A DNA stretch of 64,000 nt from Achromobacter sp. MYb9 (GTDB lineage: Bacteria > Pseudomonadota > Gammaproteobacteria > Burkholderiales > Burkholderiaceae_B), in contig NZ_PCOQ01000005.1 in NCBI RefSeq assembly GCF_002975275.1, positions 1-64,000 on the forward strand, read 5' to 3'. Numbering within the stretch: position 1 is the stretch's first letter; each line of letters opens with the position of its first letter. This document shows, piece after piece, positions 46,022 through 54,977 of this stretch. The notes below the pieces were generated by a model. That model had not been told where the DNA came from and did no database searches. It saw nothing but the letters and a program-made list of their open reading frames with translations. Made by a program: the position numbers and the translations under genes.

Positions 46022-47011
46022 ATGACGCGATTTGCCGACCCCAGCCAGGACGCCGCCATCGGACCCGCTCCCGTATCCCAACTCCGACCACCGTCTCGCC
46101 AAACCCTTCGCGGGCTTGGCTGGGCGGCTCTTAGCGTATTGATCTTCGCCGGTTGGTTCGTGGTGACGCGCTTTAGCGTGACGCGGGAACTGCGCTTGTG
46201 GGATGTCACCGCGTTGCGGTTTGGCATCGGGGCCGTCATTCTCTTTCCAGTGCTGCTGCGTGGCGCAAGGCGCATTTCCGCCACGCAGTGGGCAGAAGGG
46301 CTGCTATACGCCTGCCTGTGGGGCATGCCCTTCGTCCTGGCGGTCGCACTGGGCCTGCAGCTCACGTCCGCCGGCCGGGCAGCGGCGGTTGCGCCGACGC
46401 TCATGCCCGTCTTCGTCGGGCTATTTGCCTGGGTCTTCCTGAAAGAACGGCCGGGCAGGGGGCGGTGGCTCGGCTATCTGGCCATCGTCATCGGGTTGGT
46501 GTGCATGGTTGCTGGCGGAGCTTCGGCCCATGGCGTCGCGAATCCGGTGGGGTTGCTGGCGCTGGTCACTGCCGCCGCAATGTGGGCCGTGTATACGCTG
46601 CTGTTTCGGCGCAGTGCATTGACGCCGGTGCTGGCGGCGGCGCTGATCTGCTTCTGGTCGGCCGTGCTGTTCCTGCCGGTCTACCTGTTTGCCGGACTTA
46701 GCCGTCTTGCCTTGGCATCGCCCGGCGAAATTGGTTTGCAGGCTTTCTATCAGGGCGTCTTGATGAGCGGCGTGGCTATCGTGTCCTTCAACAGATCCGT
46801 CGCGCTGCTGGGGCCATCCGCCGCGACGGCCATCATTGCCTTGATACCGGCGGTTGCCGCGCTTGCCGCCATTCCCGTTCTGGGTGAGTTGCCGTCGTGG
46901 GAAGAGGGCGTTGCGCTTCTTGCCGTCGTCGGCGGCGTGCTTATGGCAGCCCGTCCCAAGCGCCAGGTAGCAGTCCCATCGACCACCACGACAGCGAGAC
47001 AACAGCCATGA
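46022..47011 (+). CDS. EamA/DMT-family transporter
   Basis: The 329-residue protein has ten predicted helices in two EamA repeats (about 30-160 and 170-305), with the ALRFGIGAVILFPVLL and APTLMPVFVGLFAWVFLKERPGRGRWLGYLAIVIG segments typical of this metabolite-exporter family. Its last four bases overlap the GST start, so the two are translated together. Direction and substrate cannot be read from sequence. Confidence 0.88.
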   Translation: MTRFADPSQDAAIGPAPVSQLRPPSRQTLRGLGWAALSVLIFAGWFVVTRFSVTRELRLWDVTALRFGIGAVILFPVLLRGARRISATQWAEGLLYACLWGMPFVLAVALGLQLTSAGRAAAVAPTLMPVFVGLFAWVFLKERPGRGRWLGYLAIVIGLVCMVAGGASAHGVANPVGLLALVTAAAMWAVYTLLFRRSALTPVLAAALICFWSAVLFLPVYLFAGLSRLALASPGEIGLQAFYQGVLMSGVAIVSFNRSVALLGPSAATAIIALIPAVAALAAIPVLGELPSWEEGVALLAVVGGVLMAARPKRQVAVPSTTTTARQQP

Positions 47012-47724
47012 TCCGTTTCTACTTTCATCCGACGCCTAACCCTGCCAAGATCGCGCTCTTTCTGGAAGAGACCGGGTTGGCATACGAAGCCGTGCCCGTC
47101 GACACCAGCAAAGGCGAGCAGCACGCACCGGCGTTTCGGGCCATCAATCCGAATGGCAAAGTGCCGGCCATCGTTGATACCGACGGCCCTGGCGGCAAGG
47201 AAGCGCGCGTCTTTGACTCGACCGCCATCCTGATCTATCTGGCCGACAAGACCGGCCAGCTTGCGGGCACGCCCGAGGATCGGCCCGAATTGTTGTCGTG
47301 GCTGCTGTTCATTGCCTCGGGGCTGGGGCCGTTCTCTGGCCAGGCGGTGCACTTTCAGTTTGCCGCACCCCCTGGCCTGGACTACGCCGTTAACCGTTAT
47401 CGCCGGGAGGCCGAGCGGCACTATCAGGTGCTGGACCAGCATCTGGCGGGACGCGAGTTCATCGTCGGCAACAGCTTCACGATTGCGGATATTTCGGCGT
47501 GGGGCTGGCTTGACCGGGCCTCGCGCGTGCGCAAAGGTGCCGAAGATCCGCTGGCGCCGTTTTCGGAACTGAAACGCTGGTTTGCCAGCGTGGATGCACG
47601 CCCGGCCGTCGCACGCGCTCGGGCGCTTAGTAAAAGCCACCAGTGGAAAACGGTGAACGACGACGAGACCAAGCGCGCGTTGTTCCCGTCGAATTTTCCT
47701 CCTGCGTCGGCGCAGGAAAGTTGA
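47008..47724 (+). CDS. glutathione S-transferase-like protein
   Basis: Starting at the ATGA overlap with the EamA gene, the 238-residue protein has an N-terminal thioredoxin-like domain (FYFHPTPNPAKIALFLEETGL, NPNGKVPAIVD, and FDSTAILIYLADK for gamma-glutamyl binding) and a C-terminal helical domain with the N-capping motif FTIADISAWGW. It belongs with the YghU/YfcG-like or Ure2-type GSTs, which act on disulfides or peroxides with glutathione. A 40-residue tail extends past the helical domain. Confidence 0.88.
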   Translation: MIRFYFHPTPNPAKIALFLEETGLAYEAVPVDTSKGEQHAPAFRAINPNGKVPAIVDTDGPGGKEARVFDSTAILIYLADKTGQLAGTPEDRPELLSWLLFIASGLGPFSGQAVHFQFAAPPGLDYAVNRYRREAERHYQVLDQHLAGREFIVGNSFTIADISAWGWLDRASRVRKGAEDPLAPFSELKRWFASVDARPAVARARALSKSHQWKTVNDDETKRALFPSNFPPASAQES

Positions 47725-47725
47725 T

Positions 47726-48352
47726 ATGGCGCGCCCGAAAGCGTTTGACGAAGCGGCGGCGCTCGACGCCGCCATCGAGTGCTTCTGGTCGCGCGGCTAT
47801 GAAGCGACCTCGGTTCGCGATCTGGCTGCTGCGATGGGTATCGTGGGTCCCAGCCTGTACAACACGTTTGGAGACAAGCGCGCGTTGTACCAGCGGGCGC
47901 TTGCCCATTATGTCGAACGCGGCTTTTGTGAACGGGTCAGGCGCTTCGAGTCCCAGTTGGCGCCTCGGGCGGCTATCGGTGCATTCTTTGACGAGATCAT
48001 CGAATTGTCGCTGGCGGACGAGCAGCGCAAGGGCTGCATGATCGTGAATTCGGCGCTGGAGCTGTCGCCGCACGATGCCGAGTTTCGCGAGGCGCTGGCG
48101 CTTGTGCTGCGGGATATGCAGGCCTTTTTCCTGCGTTGCGTGAAGGCGGGTCAAGAGGCAGGCACCATCAACGCCGGGCAGTCGGCGGAGGATCTTGCAC
48201 GCATGCTGCTCGGCTTGCTGATGGGCCTGCGCGTACTGGCGCGGGCACGGCCAGAAGCGGAACTGCTGCGCGGCTTGGTGCGGCCCGCGCTGGCTTTGCT
48301 TGATGATGCCGGCGCCGGAAAACTAGGGTTATCCGGGATTCTTTATGCTTAA
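47726..48352 (+). CDS. TetR-family regulator of the EamA-GST operon
   Basis: The 208-residue protein begins MARPKAFDEAAALDAAIECFWSRGYEATSVRDLAAAMGI and continues SLYNTFGDKRALYQRAL, a full TetR winged-helix-like HTH. The C-terminal domain has a KGCMIVNSALEL segment seen in the NemR/ComR-like group that senses electrophiles. It starts one base after the GST stop, so it is the third gene of a three-gene operon, and probably represses it. Confidence 0.87.
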   Translation: MARPKAFDEAAALDAAIECFWSRGYEATSVRDLAAAMGIVGPSLYNTFGDKRALYQRALAHYVERGFCERVRRFESQLAPRAAIGAFFDEIIELSLADEQRKGCMIVNSALELSPHDAEFREALALVLRDMQAFFLRCVKAGQEAGTINAGQSAEDLARMLLGLLMGLRVLARARPEAELLRGLVRPALALLDDAGAGKLGLSGILYA

Positions 48353-48479
48353 ACTTTTGTGAAGAATAAGCGCCAGATGCAGGGCACCGCCGTGATGAGG
48401 CATCAAGGCGGTTCACCGGGGTGCGGCACCTGACGCACCGTACGCAGGATCGCGCGGTGGCGCCCCAAAGGAGAATCGC

Positions 48480-49463
48480 ATGCTGCTGCGTAGACATTGC
48501 CTTGCCATGATGATGCTGGCGCTGGCTGGGTGGGCGACGGGCAGCCAAGCGCAAACGGCGCCTCAGGCCTGGCCCACCAAGCCGGTGCGCCTGGTCGTGG
48601 GGTTGGCCCCTGGCGGGCTGGTCGACGTGCTGACGCGCACGGTACAGCCGCATTTGGCCGAGGCCTTGAAGCAGACCGTTATCGTGGAGAATCGGGGCGG
48701 CGCGGGCGGCAACCTGGCGGGCGCCGAGGTCGTGCGCAACGGCGGAGACAACCATACCTTCTTGCTCAATCCGTCGACCACCGAATCGGTCAACCCGCTG
48801 ATGTTCGCCAGCATGCCATTCGATCCGCAGCGGGATCTGCGGCCGGTCGCCTTGTTGGCCAACAGCCAGTTGTTCCTGTTTGTCCGGTCCTCGCTGGGCG
48901 TCGATACGCTTGAAGCGTTCGTCGAATACGCCCGCAAACAGCCGAATCCGCTCAACTACGGGTCGGCGGGCAACGGCACGACGCCGCATCTGGCTGGCGA
49001 GCTGCTCAAGCAGGCTACCGGCATGCAGGCCACCCACGCGCCATATCGCGGCGTGGCGCCGGCGATTCAAGACCTGGCCGCGGGCCAGATCGACTTTGCG
49101 TTTGGACCGGCCACGGTTTTTCCCATGGTGCAAGCGGGCAAGCTGAAGGTGCTGGCGGTGGCAAGCCGGCAACGGGCTGCCGTGGCGCCCGACATACGAA
49201 CCTTTTCCGAGGCCGGCATTGACGGCGTTTTCGCGGACAGCCTGTTCGGCGTGTATGCCGCCGCCGGCACCCGCGATGATGTGGTCGATCGCATGAACGG
49301 CGAAATCAATAAGGTACTGGCACGGCCTGAGATCAAGGCGCGGTTCCTGGACGCCGGCGCCGAGGCGCTACCGCTGAGTGTGGCCGACTACACCGCGCGT
49401 GTGCAGGACGAGAAGAAATTGTTCGCCCCATTGATAAAGTCGTTGGGGCTGAAGGAACAGTAG
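48480..49463 (+). CDS. Bug-family solute receptor
   Basis: This 327-residue protein has a signal peptide ending near GSQAQ and the Bug fold signatures WPTKPVRLVVGLAPGGLVDVLTR, VVENRGGAGGNLAGAEVVR and YGSAGNGTTPHLAGELLKQATG. The ribosome binding site AAAGGAG is strong. It has no transporter genes beside it. It converges on the methionine synthase gene; a perfect 14-bp inverted repeat lies between them. Confidence 0.92.
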   Translation: MLLRRHCLAMMMLALAGWATGSQAQTAPQAWPTKPVRLVVGLAPGGLVDVLTRTVQPHLAEALKQTVIVENRGGAGGNLAGAEVVRNGGDNHTFLLNPSTTESVNPLMFASMPFDPQRDLRPVALLANSQLFLFVRSSLGVDTLEAFVEYARKQPNPLNYGSAGNGTTPHLAGELLKQATGMQATHAPYRGVAPAIQDLAAGQIDFAFGPATVFPMVQAGKLKVLAVASRQRAAVAPDIRTFSEAGIDGVFADSLFGVYAAAGTRDDVVDRMNGEINKVLARPEIKARFLDAGAEALPLSVADYTARVQDEKKLFAPLIKSLGLKEQ

Positions 49464-49471
49464 AGAAATAA

Positions 49472-49523
49472 GGAGTCAGACTGCAATTTCGCCGATGCCA
49501 GCGCAAAAATGCAGTCTGACTCC
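49472..49523. repeat. 14-bp inverted repeat between convergent genes
   Basis: GGAGTCAGACTGCA (49472-49485) and TGCAGTCTGACTCC (49510-49523) are perfectly complementary, with 24 bases between them. It could end transcription from both sides or be a copy of a dispersed palindromic repeat. Neither strand has a T run. Confidence 0.6.
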
Positions 49524-49531
49524 ATGGCGCA

Positions 49532-50560
49532 TCAGCCCAACAGTTCCTTCCGAACAATCTCCGCGCCTTCGCTCAGCGCCAGCAACTTGCCGTGCGCAAT
49601 GGCGCGCGACAACGGCGCCATGCCGCAGTTCGTGCACGGATACAGCTTGTCGGCATCCACGAACTTAAGCGCCTTCCGCAGCGTGTTGGCGACTTCTTCC
49701 GGCGTTTCAACCTTGTCGCTGGCTACGTCAATGGCGCCGACCATCACCTTCTTGCCGCGAACCAGTTCGAGCAGATCGATCGGCACGTGCGAGTTGTGGC
49801 ATTCCAGCGAGATGATGTCGATACTGGATTGTTGCAGTTTGGGGAAAGATTCCTCGTACTGACGCCATTCCGAACCCAGGGTCTTCTTCCAGTCGGTATT
49901 GGCCTTGATGCCGTAGCCGTAGCAGATGTGCACGGCGGTTTCGCACTTCAGGCCTTCGATTGCGCGTTCCAGGGTGGCGATGCCCCAATCATTCACTTCG
50001 TCGAAGAAGACGTTGAAGGCCGGCTCATCGAACTGGATGATGTCCACGCCTGCGGCTTCCAGTTCGCGGGCTTCCTGGTTCAGGATCTTGGCGAATTCCC
50101 AGGCCAGCTTTTCGCGGCTCTTGTAGTGGGCGTCGTACAGCGTGTCAATCATCGTCATGGGACCCGGCAGCGCCCATTTGATGGGTTGCTTGGTCTGCTG
50201 ACGCAGGAACTTTGCGTCTTCAACGAACACCGGCTTTTGGCGGCTGACGGCGCCCACCACCGTCGGCACGCTGGCGTCATAGCGATCACGGATTCGAACG
50301 GTTTCGCGCTTTTCGAAATCGACGCCGTCGAGATGCTCGATGAACGTCGTGACAAAGTGCTGACGGGTCTGCTCGCCGTCGCTGACGATATCAATGCCCG
50401 CGTGCTGTTGCTCTTGCAGCGCCAGGCGCAAGGCGTCTTGTTTGCCCTCGATCAGCGCTTCGTCTTGCAGTTTCCAAGGCGACCAGAGTTTTTCGGGCTG
50501 TGCCAGCCACGAAGGCTTGGGCAGGCTGCCGGCGGTGGAGGTGGGCAGTAGTTTTTTCAT
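49532..50560 (-). CDS. mesD: core (MetE C-terminal-type) methionine synthase, MesD family
   Basis: The 342-residue protein is the catalytic half of cobalamin-independent methionine synthase without the N-terminal barrel. Zinc and homocysteine ligands are in place: H211 and C213 in HICYG, E253 in SLECHNS, and C309 or C312 in YPCTNCGM. It starts MKKLLPTSTAGSLPKP. Next to it is a DUF1852 gene (mesX). Such pairs form the folate-independent methionine synthases of the MesD type, which need MesX and oxygen, with a methyl donor that is not methyl-THF. The enzyme transfers a methyl group to homocysteine in the cytoplasm. Function is assigned from the pairing and the short core length. Confidence 0.87.
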   Translation of the reverse strand: MKKLLPTSTAGSLPKPSWLAQPEKLWSPWKLQDEALIEGKQDALRLALQEQQHAGIDIVSDGEQTRQHFVTTFIEHLDGVDFEKRETVRIRDRYDASVPTVVGAVSRQKPVFVEDAKFLRQQTKQPIKWALPGPMTMIDTLYDAHYKSREKLAWEFAKILNQEARELEAAGVDIIQFDEPAFNVFFDEVNDWGIATLERAIEGLKCETAVHICYGYGIKANTDWKKTLGSEWRQYEESFPKLQQSSIDIISLECHNSHVPIDLLELVRGKKVMVGAIDVASDKVETPEEVANTLRKALKFVDADKLYPCTNCGMAPLSRAIAHGKLLALSEGAEIVRKELLG

Positions 50561-50591
50561 GATCAGGCGGTCTCGTGTGTTTTTTAAGTGA

Positions 50592-51575
50592 TCAGTGCGC
50601 GTAGCTGGCGGCCCAGCTTTCCAGCACGTGCTTGTAGGGCTTGATGAAGTGCTCTTCCGTGAACTTTCCCTGCTTCACGGCGAGCTGGCTGCGCTCATCG
50701 CGGTCATAGACAATCTGCGTCAGCGAGTAGTCCTGATTATTCAGGCTCGGTTGATAGACCTTCCCCGCGGCGGAATTGGCGTTGTAGATCTCGGGACGGT
50801 AGATCTTCTGGAACGTTTCCATCGTGCTGATGATGCTGATCAGCTCAAGGTTCGTGTAGTGGCCAAGCAGGTCGCCCTGAAAGTAAAAGGCCAACGGCGC
50901 GGCGCTGCCCGGGGGCATGAAGTAACGGACCCGCAAGCCCATTTTTTCGAAGTACTGGTCCGTCGGCGAGAATTCGTTTTGCTGATATTCAACGCCCAGG
51001 ATGGGGTGCTGATTTTCCGTGCGCAGGTATGTCTTGCTGCTTGAGGCGCTGATGCAGATGACAGGCGGCTTGCTGAACCGCTCTTTGTAAGCGCTGGAAC
51101 CGACAAAGTGCTTGAACAGCTTGCCGTGCAAGTCGCCGAAATCGTCAGGCGAGCTGAAGGTGGCTTTGTTCTTGTTGTGCTCTTGCAAAAGCACGCTGAA
51201 GTCGTAGTCGCGCACGTACGAAGAGAAGTTATTCCCGACGATCCCTTCGATGCGTTCGTTGTTGTGGCGGTCAACGATATTGGTCTTCAAGATTTCAATC
51301 AGCGGAAACAGATCACTGCCACCGTTGGCGGCGATGTTCATTTCAACGGAGATGATTTCGAGTTCGACCGTGTAGCGATCCGCCTTGGGGTTGTCCCAAT
51401 GCGCCAGATTATTGAAGCGCCTGTCGATCATCTTCAGCGTGTTGCGAAGATTCTCCTGGCGACTCGCGCCCCGCGCCAGATTGGCAAAGTTGGTGGTTAT
51501 GCGAGTGCCGTCGGAGGGCTGATAATTTTCATTAAAAGGAATGCTCTTGATGTTGAATGTGAACGCGTTGCTCAT
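50592..51575 (-). CDS. mesX: DUF1852 protein, MesX family
   Basis: This 327-residue protein matches DUF1852 along its length (starts MSNAFTFNIKSIPFNENYQPSDGTRITTNFANLARG). MesX proteins are required with MesD for methionine formation and are thought to help generate or pass on the methyl group using oxygen. It is the middle gene of a three-gene minus-strand operon: flavin reductase, mesX, mesD, with 97 and 31 bases between them. No cofactor motif is obvious by eye. Confidence 0.87.
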   Translation of the reverse strand: MSNAFTFNIKSIPFNENYQPSDGTRITTNFANLARGASRQENLRNTLKMIDRRFNNLAHWDNPKADRYTVELEIISVEMNIAANGGSDLFPLIEILKTNIVDRHNNERIEGIVGNNFSSYVRDYDFSVLLQEHNKNKATFSSPDDFGDLHGKLFKHFVGSSAYKERFSKPPVICISASSSKTYLRTENQHPILGVEYQQNEFSPTDQYFEKMGLRVRYFMPPGSAAPLAFYFQGDLLGHYTNLELISIISTMETFQKIYRPEIYNANSAAGKVYQPSLNNQDYSLTQIVYDRDERSQLAVKQGKFTEEHFIKPYKHVLESWAASYAH

Positions 51576-51672
51576 GGGGTGTGCTGATTTTGGCGAAAGA
51601 AATGCGGAGTCCGGCTGCCGCTTGGCGACGGACGCTATCGCCGCTCCGGGCGGCGATTGAATTGGCTTTGCG

Positions 51673-52254
51673 TCAGGCTGCTACCGCTTCTTCTGCGGCG
51701 GCGGTGCTTGGATGGCGCATCAGTTCGATTAAGGGCAATGCCCGTTGGACCGCCAGTCTGGCCCTTTCGATCAGGGCCTCGTCGTGCAAGCGGTAGTCGG
51801 CAAAATCCTTGTCGGTCGCGTAGACGCCCAGCGGCAATGTGCGCGCCTGGAAGAAGCTGAACAGCGGCCGCAGTTGGTGATCGATCATCAGGGCATGGCG
51901 TTCGCTGCCGCCGGTGGCGGCCAACAAGACGGGCTTGTCAATCAAGGCGTCGTGATGGATAAAGTCGAAGAAGTGCTTGAACAGTCCCGTGTAGGAGCCC
52001 CGATAGACTGGGGTTGTCACCACCACGATGTCAGCTTGCTCAACGACGCCAAGTTCCCGCTCTACCGCGTCGGGCAATTGAGAGCGCCAGACCGCGCCAG
52101 CAAGTTGCGGGGCGAGCTGACCCAGTTCGACCAGGTGTTGTTCGCACGGGATGGCTTCGGCAATCAAGTCCAGCAGGTGCTCTGCCAGGGCCGCAGATTT
52201 GGAGGGGCGCTGCAGTCCTCCGGAAACGGCGACTAGACGGAGTGGACGTGTCAT
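51673..52254 (-). CDS. NAD(P)H-dependent FMN reductase, MsuE-like
   Basis: The 193-residue flavodoxin-fold protein starts MTRPLRLVAVSGGLQRPSKSAALAEHLL, the FMN phosphate-binding SGGLQRPSK loop, and continues TTPVYRGSYTGLFKHFFDFI, the pattern of the MsuE/SsuE reductases that supply reduced flavin to monooxygenases. As first gene of the mes operon it may supply FMNH2 for the oxygen-dependent step that needs MesX. That link is inference from position and from the known oxygen requirement. Confidence 0.85.
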   Translation of the reverse strand: MTRPLRLVAVSGGLQRPSKSAALAEHLLDLIAEAIPCEQHLVELGQLAPQLAGAVWRSQLPDAVERELGVVEQADIVVVTTPVYRGSYTGLFKHFFDFIHHDALIDKPVLLAATGGSERHALMIDHQLRPLFSFFQARTLPLGVYATDKDFADYRLHDEALIERARLAVQRALPLIELMRHPSTAAAEEAVAA

Positions 52255-52352
52255 TTTTGTGCTTCACATGTATGGATCTACGCGCTGCCGCATCTGTTTT
52301 TTTGTGCAGTTGCAGCAACAAGCCGGGATCGCATACTAGGGTAGGGTGACGA

Positions 52353-52375
52353 TGAAGTAAAATGGTTTTATTTCA
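52353..52375. promoter_or_regulatory. MetR-like operator in the mes divergent region
   Basis: TGAAGTAAAA and TTTTATTTCA flank TGG with one mismatch. The outer ends TGAA and TTCA match MetR half-sites, and a second MetR-like box TGAGCGGAATTCA lies at 52384-52396, one base off TGAA-N5-TTCA. They lie between the mes operon and the LysR start. Confidence 0.6.
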
Positions 52376-52401
52376 CAAATCCATGAGCGGAATTCATTTG
52401 A

Positions 52402-53319
52402 ATGCTTGAACGCATCCACCTCAGCATCGTCCAGCAGGTCGAGAAGCAGGGGTCGTTGACGGCCGCCGCAGGCGTGCTGAATCTGACCCAGTCGGCCCTG
52501 AGCCACAGCATGAAGAAGCTGGAGCAGCAACTGGGCACCGACGTCTGGCTGCGCGAAGGCCGAAGCCTGCGCCTGACGCAGGCAGGCCAATACCTGCTGG
52601 CGGTGGCGAACCGCGTGCTGCCGCAACTGGATCTGGCCGAAGAGCGGCTGGGCCAGTTCGCGCAGGGCGAGCGCGGTGCGCTGCGTATCGGCATGGAATG
52701 CCACCCTTGCTATCAGTGGCTGCTTAAGGTGGTTTCACCTTATCTGACCGCATGGCCCGACGTGGACGTGGACGTCAAACAGAAATTCCAGTTCGGCGGG
52801 ATCGGCGCGCTTTTCGGTTACGAGATCGACTTGCTGGTCACGCCCGACCCGCTGTTCAAGCCGGGGCTGAAGTTCGAGCCGGTGTTCGACTACGAGCAGG
52901 TGCTGGTTGTCGCCAAGGGCCATGCCCTGGCAGCGGCCGCGTACGTAAAGCCCCAGCAGTTGAACCAGGAGGTGCTCATCAGCTATCCCGTGGACATCGA
53001 GCGTTTGGACATCTACAACCAGTTCTTGTTGCCGGCCGGTGTTACGCCCAAGCGCCACAAAGCCATTGAAACCACCGACATCATGGTGCAGATGGTAGCC
53101 AGCGGACGCGGCGTGGCCGCTCTGCCGCGCTGGCTGGTCGAGGAATATGCGGCCAGGATGGACGTGGTGCCGGTGCGGCTGGGTGCGCGCGGCATCGCGA
53201 AGCAGATTTTTCTTGGGGCACGCGAGACAGACACCGCCATCGACTACGTGCGGGCCTTCATCGAACTGGCTCGCCATTCAGCTACCGCCACCGCCGTTGC
53301 ACAAGACGCCAATGGATGA
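52402..53319 (+). CDS. MetR-like LysR regulator of the mes operon
   Basis: The 305-residue protein follows MetR closely: LERIHLSIVQQVEKQGSLTAAAGVLNLTQSALSHSMKKLEQQLG winged helix, then LRIGMECHPCYQWLLKVVSPY and a VFDYEQVLVVAKGHALA domain as in E. coli MetR, whose ligand is homocysteine. It is divergent from the flavin reductase-mesX-mesD operon and overlapped at its end by four bases by the MTHFR-like fragment. It probably switches on methionine synthesis when homocysteine accumulates. Confidence 0.87.
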   Translation: MLERIHLSIVQQVEKQGSLTAAAGVLNLTQSALSHSMKKLEQQLGTDVWLREGRSLRLTQAGQYLLAVANRVLPQLDLAEERLGQFAQGERGALRIGMECHPCYQWLLKVVSPYLTAWPDVDVDVKQKFQFGGIGALFGYEIDLLVTPDPLFKPGLKFEPVFDYEQVLVVAKGHALAAAAYVKPQQLNQEVLISYPVDIERLDIYNQFLLPAGVTPKRHKAIETTDIMVQMVASGRGVAALPRWLVEEYAARMDVVPVRLGARGIAKQIFLGARETDTAIDYVRAFIELARHSATATAVAQDANG

Positions 53320-53741
53320 ACCCCATCGTCGAACGCAACCCAGGCATGACGCCCTTGATCGTCACGCAGTTTGGATGCGATGCCGACATCGTGTTGGCTT
53401 GGTTGAAAACGCTGCGCGAGCGCGGCATTGAACATCTCGTACGCGTGGGTGTGCCGGGTCCGGCAGGTATCGCGGTGCTTGCTCGGGATGCCTCGTTGTG
53501 CGGCGTCAGCGCATGCGCGTCAATGTGGTCCAAGTACGGCATCTTGCTTGGCAAGCTGTTCGGCACGGCCGGCGCGGATATTTTTGTGGATCGCCTTGCC
53601 GCCGGACTGACGCCAGCACATGGAAAGGTAAGCCTGCATTTCTTTCCATTCGGAGGCGTCGCACAGTCCGTGAGATGGATCGCGCAGTATCGCGCTCGCG
53701 CCGAGCGTCCGCGCGACGAGACGATTGATCATTTGTATTGA
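53316..53741 (+). pseudogene. C-terminal fragment of a methylenetetrahydrofolate reductase-like protein
   Basis: The 141-residue frame begins at an ATGA overlap with the MetR-like gene. After about ten residues it matches the second half of MTHFR-type barrels: TPLIVTQFGCDADIVLAWLKTLRERG, VRVGVPGPAGIAVLARDASLCGV and KVSLHFFPFGGVAQSVRWI. The first 140 or so residues, with the FAD and NADH contacts, are missing, so it cannot be a working reductase. It is probably the remnant of a gene joined to the LysR gene by a deletion, or a small protein of unknown use kept by coupling. Confidence 0.65.
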
Positions 53742-53787
53742 TGTACCATCGTCCAGCCACTTCCCAAAGAAAAAAGGAAAAAAACTG

Positions 53788-54924
53788 ATGCGCTTAAAGG
53801 CTTTTGCTCTCTGCTTGATGACCGGATTTGCGACGTCTGCCGTCGCACAAGACAGCACCCAATCCTTGCAGCATGCCTTGAAGCAGATACCGCAGGCGGT
53901 GCTGAGCGGACCTGAAGCGATGCAGATATTCTTTGTGGACACGCAAGCCTGGCGAGGGCTTGAGAAAGCCGGCCCGTCAGCGGACGGCATGCGCAGATTG
54001 ACCATGGGGCAATGGATCAGCCCGCTTCAATCGATGGGGTACGGGCTGGACCAATGGTCGGCGAACGCGAAAATCCCTTTTGATGAACTTTCGTATTTCG
54101 CCGCATTCGGCCCGCCGCCCGGCAATATCACCTATTGGGGTTTGAAGGATTCGAAATCCTTGGGAACGTTGGTTGATCATCTTAAGCAGGCCGATTTCTC
54201 GGCGGTTGATGGCGACGTTCCAGGCGTTCTCGCGAACGGCGAGGCCAATAAGATGGATATGAAAAAGGCCAATCCAAGAGACCCTTGGAGAGGCACGATG
54301 GGCAAGGCGAGCTTTGTTCTACCTTTGGATACCGCGTTGGTTCAAGCGGCGGCCCCCACGGGTATGCAACGACTGGCGAAACCGTCGCCGTCGGTTGCAG
54401 ACAGTGAAGTCATTGGCGCGTCCGTCGCCGGGTTGAAGGACGCCGTTTCTTCTGGCCGTGGCCAAATTGTGCAAGCTGCGGTCATCTCACCTGTTTTGGG
54501 TCTTGAAGGCGTTGATCCGGCAAAGGTCCTACCCGCTAACCCCCAAGACATCGAAGCCGCGAAACGCAATCTCCAGGCGGCGGTTGAATCGAGCCGGCGC
54601 GGTATTCCTCCTTACTTCTCCGGCATCATCGCGGACGCCCAGATCAACAATCTGCCCGCTGTGGTCATTTCCCTGGCTTACGCAGATTGTGCCACCGCCA
54701 AGCAGGCCGTCGACGGCATCGACGCTGCGTGGAAAGAAAGCATGGCTGGCGCGGTGCAAGCCAAGGTTTCGGGGCGTACCGTCCAGGCCGGCAACTTGTG
54801 TGCCGCAGTTGTCAGCATGGTGTCGCCCAAGGCAGAGAACGCGGGTAACCCGATTCTGTCGCTGGTGATGGATCGCTATATGCAGCGCGATTTCAGGGTG
54901 CTGCAAATAGGTTCGCCGCGCTGA
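53788..54924 (+). CDS. unknown exported protein
   Basis: Start at MRLKAFALCLMTGFATSAVAQ (53788) after AAAAAGGAAAAAAA gives 378 residues with a clear signal peptide. The mature protein is rich in alanine and aspartate, has three cysteines near the C-terminal half and no lipobox or membrane helix. No domain recognised. It is single, between the MTHFR remnant and the TetR gene. Confidence 0.72.
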   Translation: MRLKAFALCLMTGFATSAVAQDSTQSLQHALKQIPQAVLSGPEAMQIFFVDTQAWRGLEKAGPSADGMRRLTMGQWISPLQSMGYGLDQWSANAKIPFDELSYFAAFGPPPGNITYWGLKDSKSLGTLVDHLKQADFSAVDGDVPGVLANGEANKMDMKKANPRDPWRGTMGKASFVLPLDTALVQAAAPTGMQRLAKPSPSVADSEVIGASVAGLKDAVSSGRGQIVQAAVISPVLGLEGVDPAKVLPANPQDIEAAKRNLQAAVESSRRGIPPYFSGIIADAQINNLPAVVISLAYADCATAKQAVDGIDAAWKESMAGAVQAKVSGRTVQAGNLCAAVVSMVSPKAENAGNPILSLVMDRYMQRDFRVLQIGSPR

Positions 54925-54977
54925 GCGGGGCAAAACCCCAGATTCCACACCGGCGGGGCCGGGAGGCTTGACTCCAA

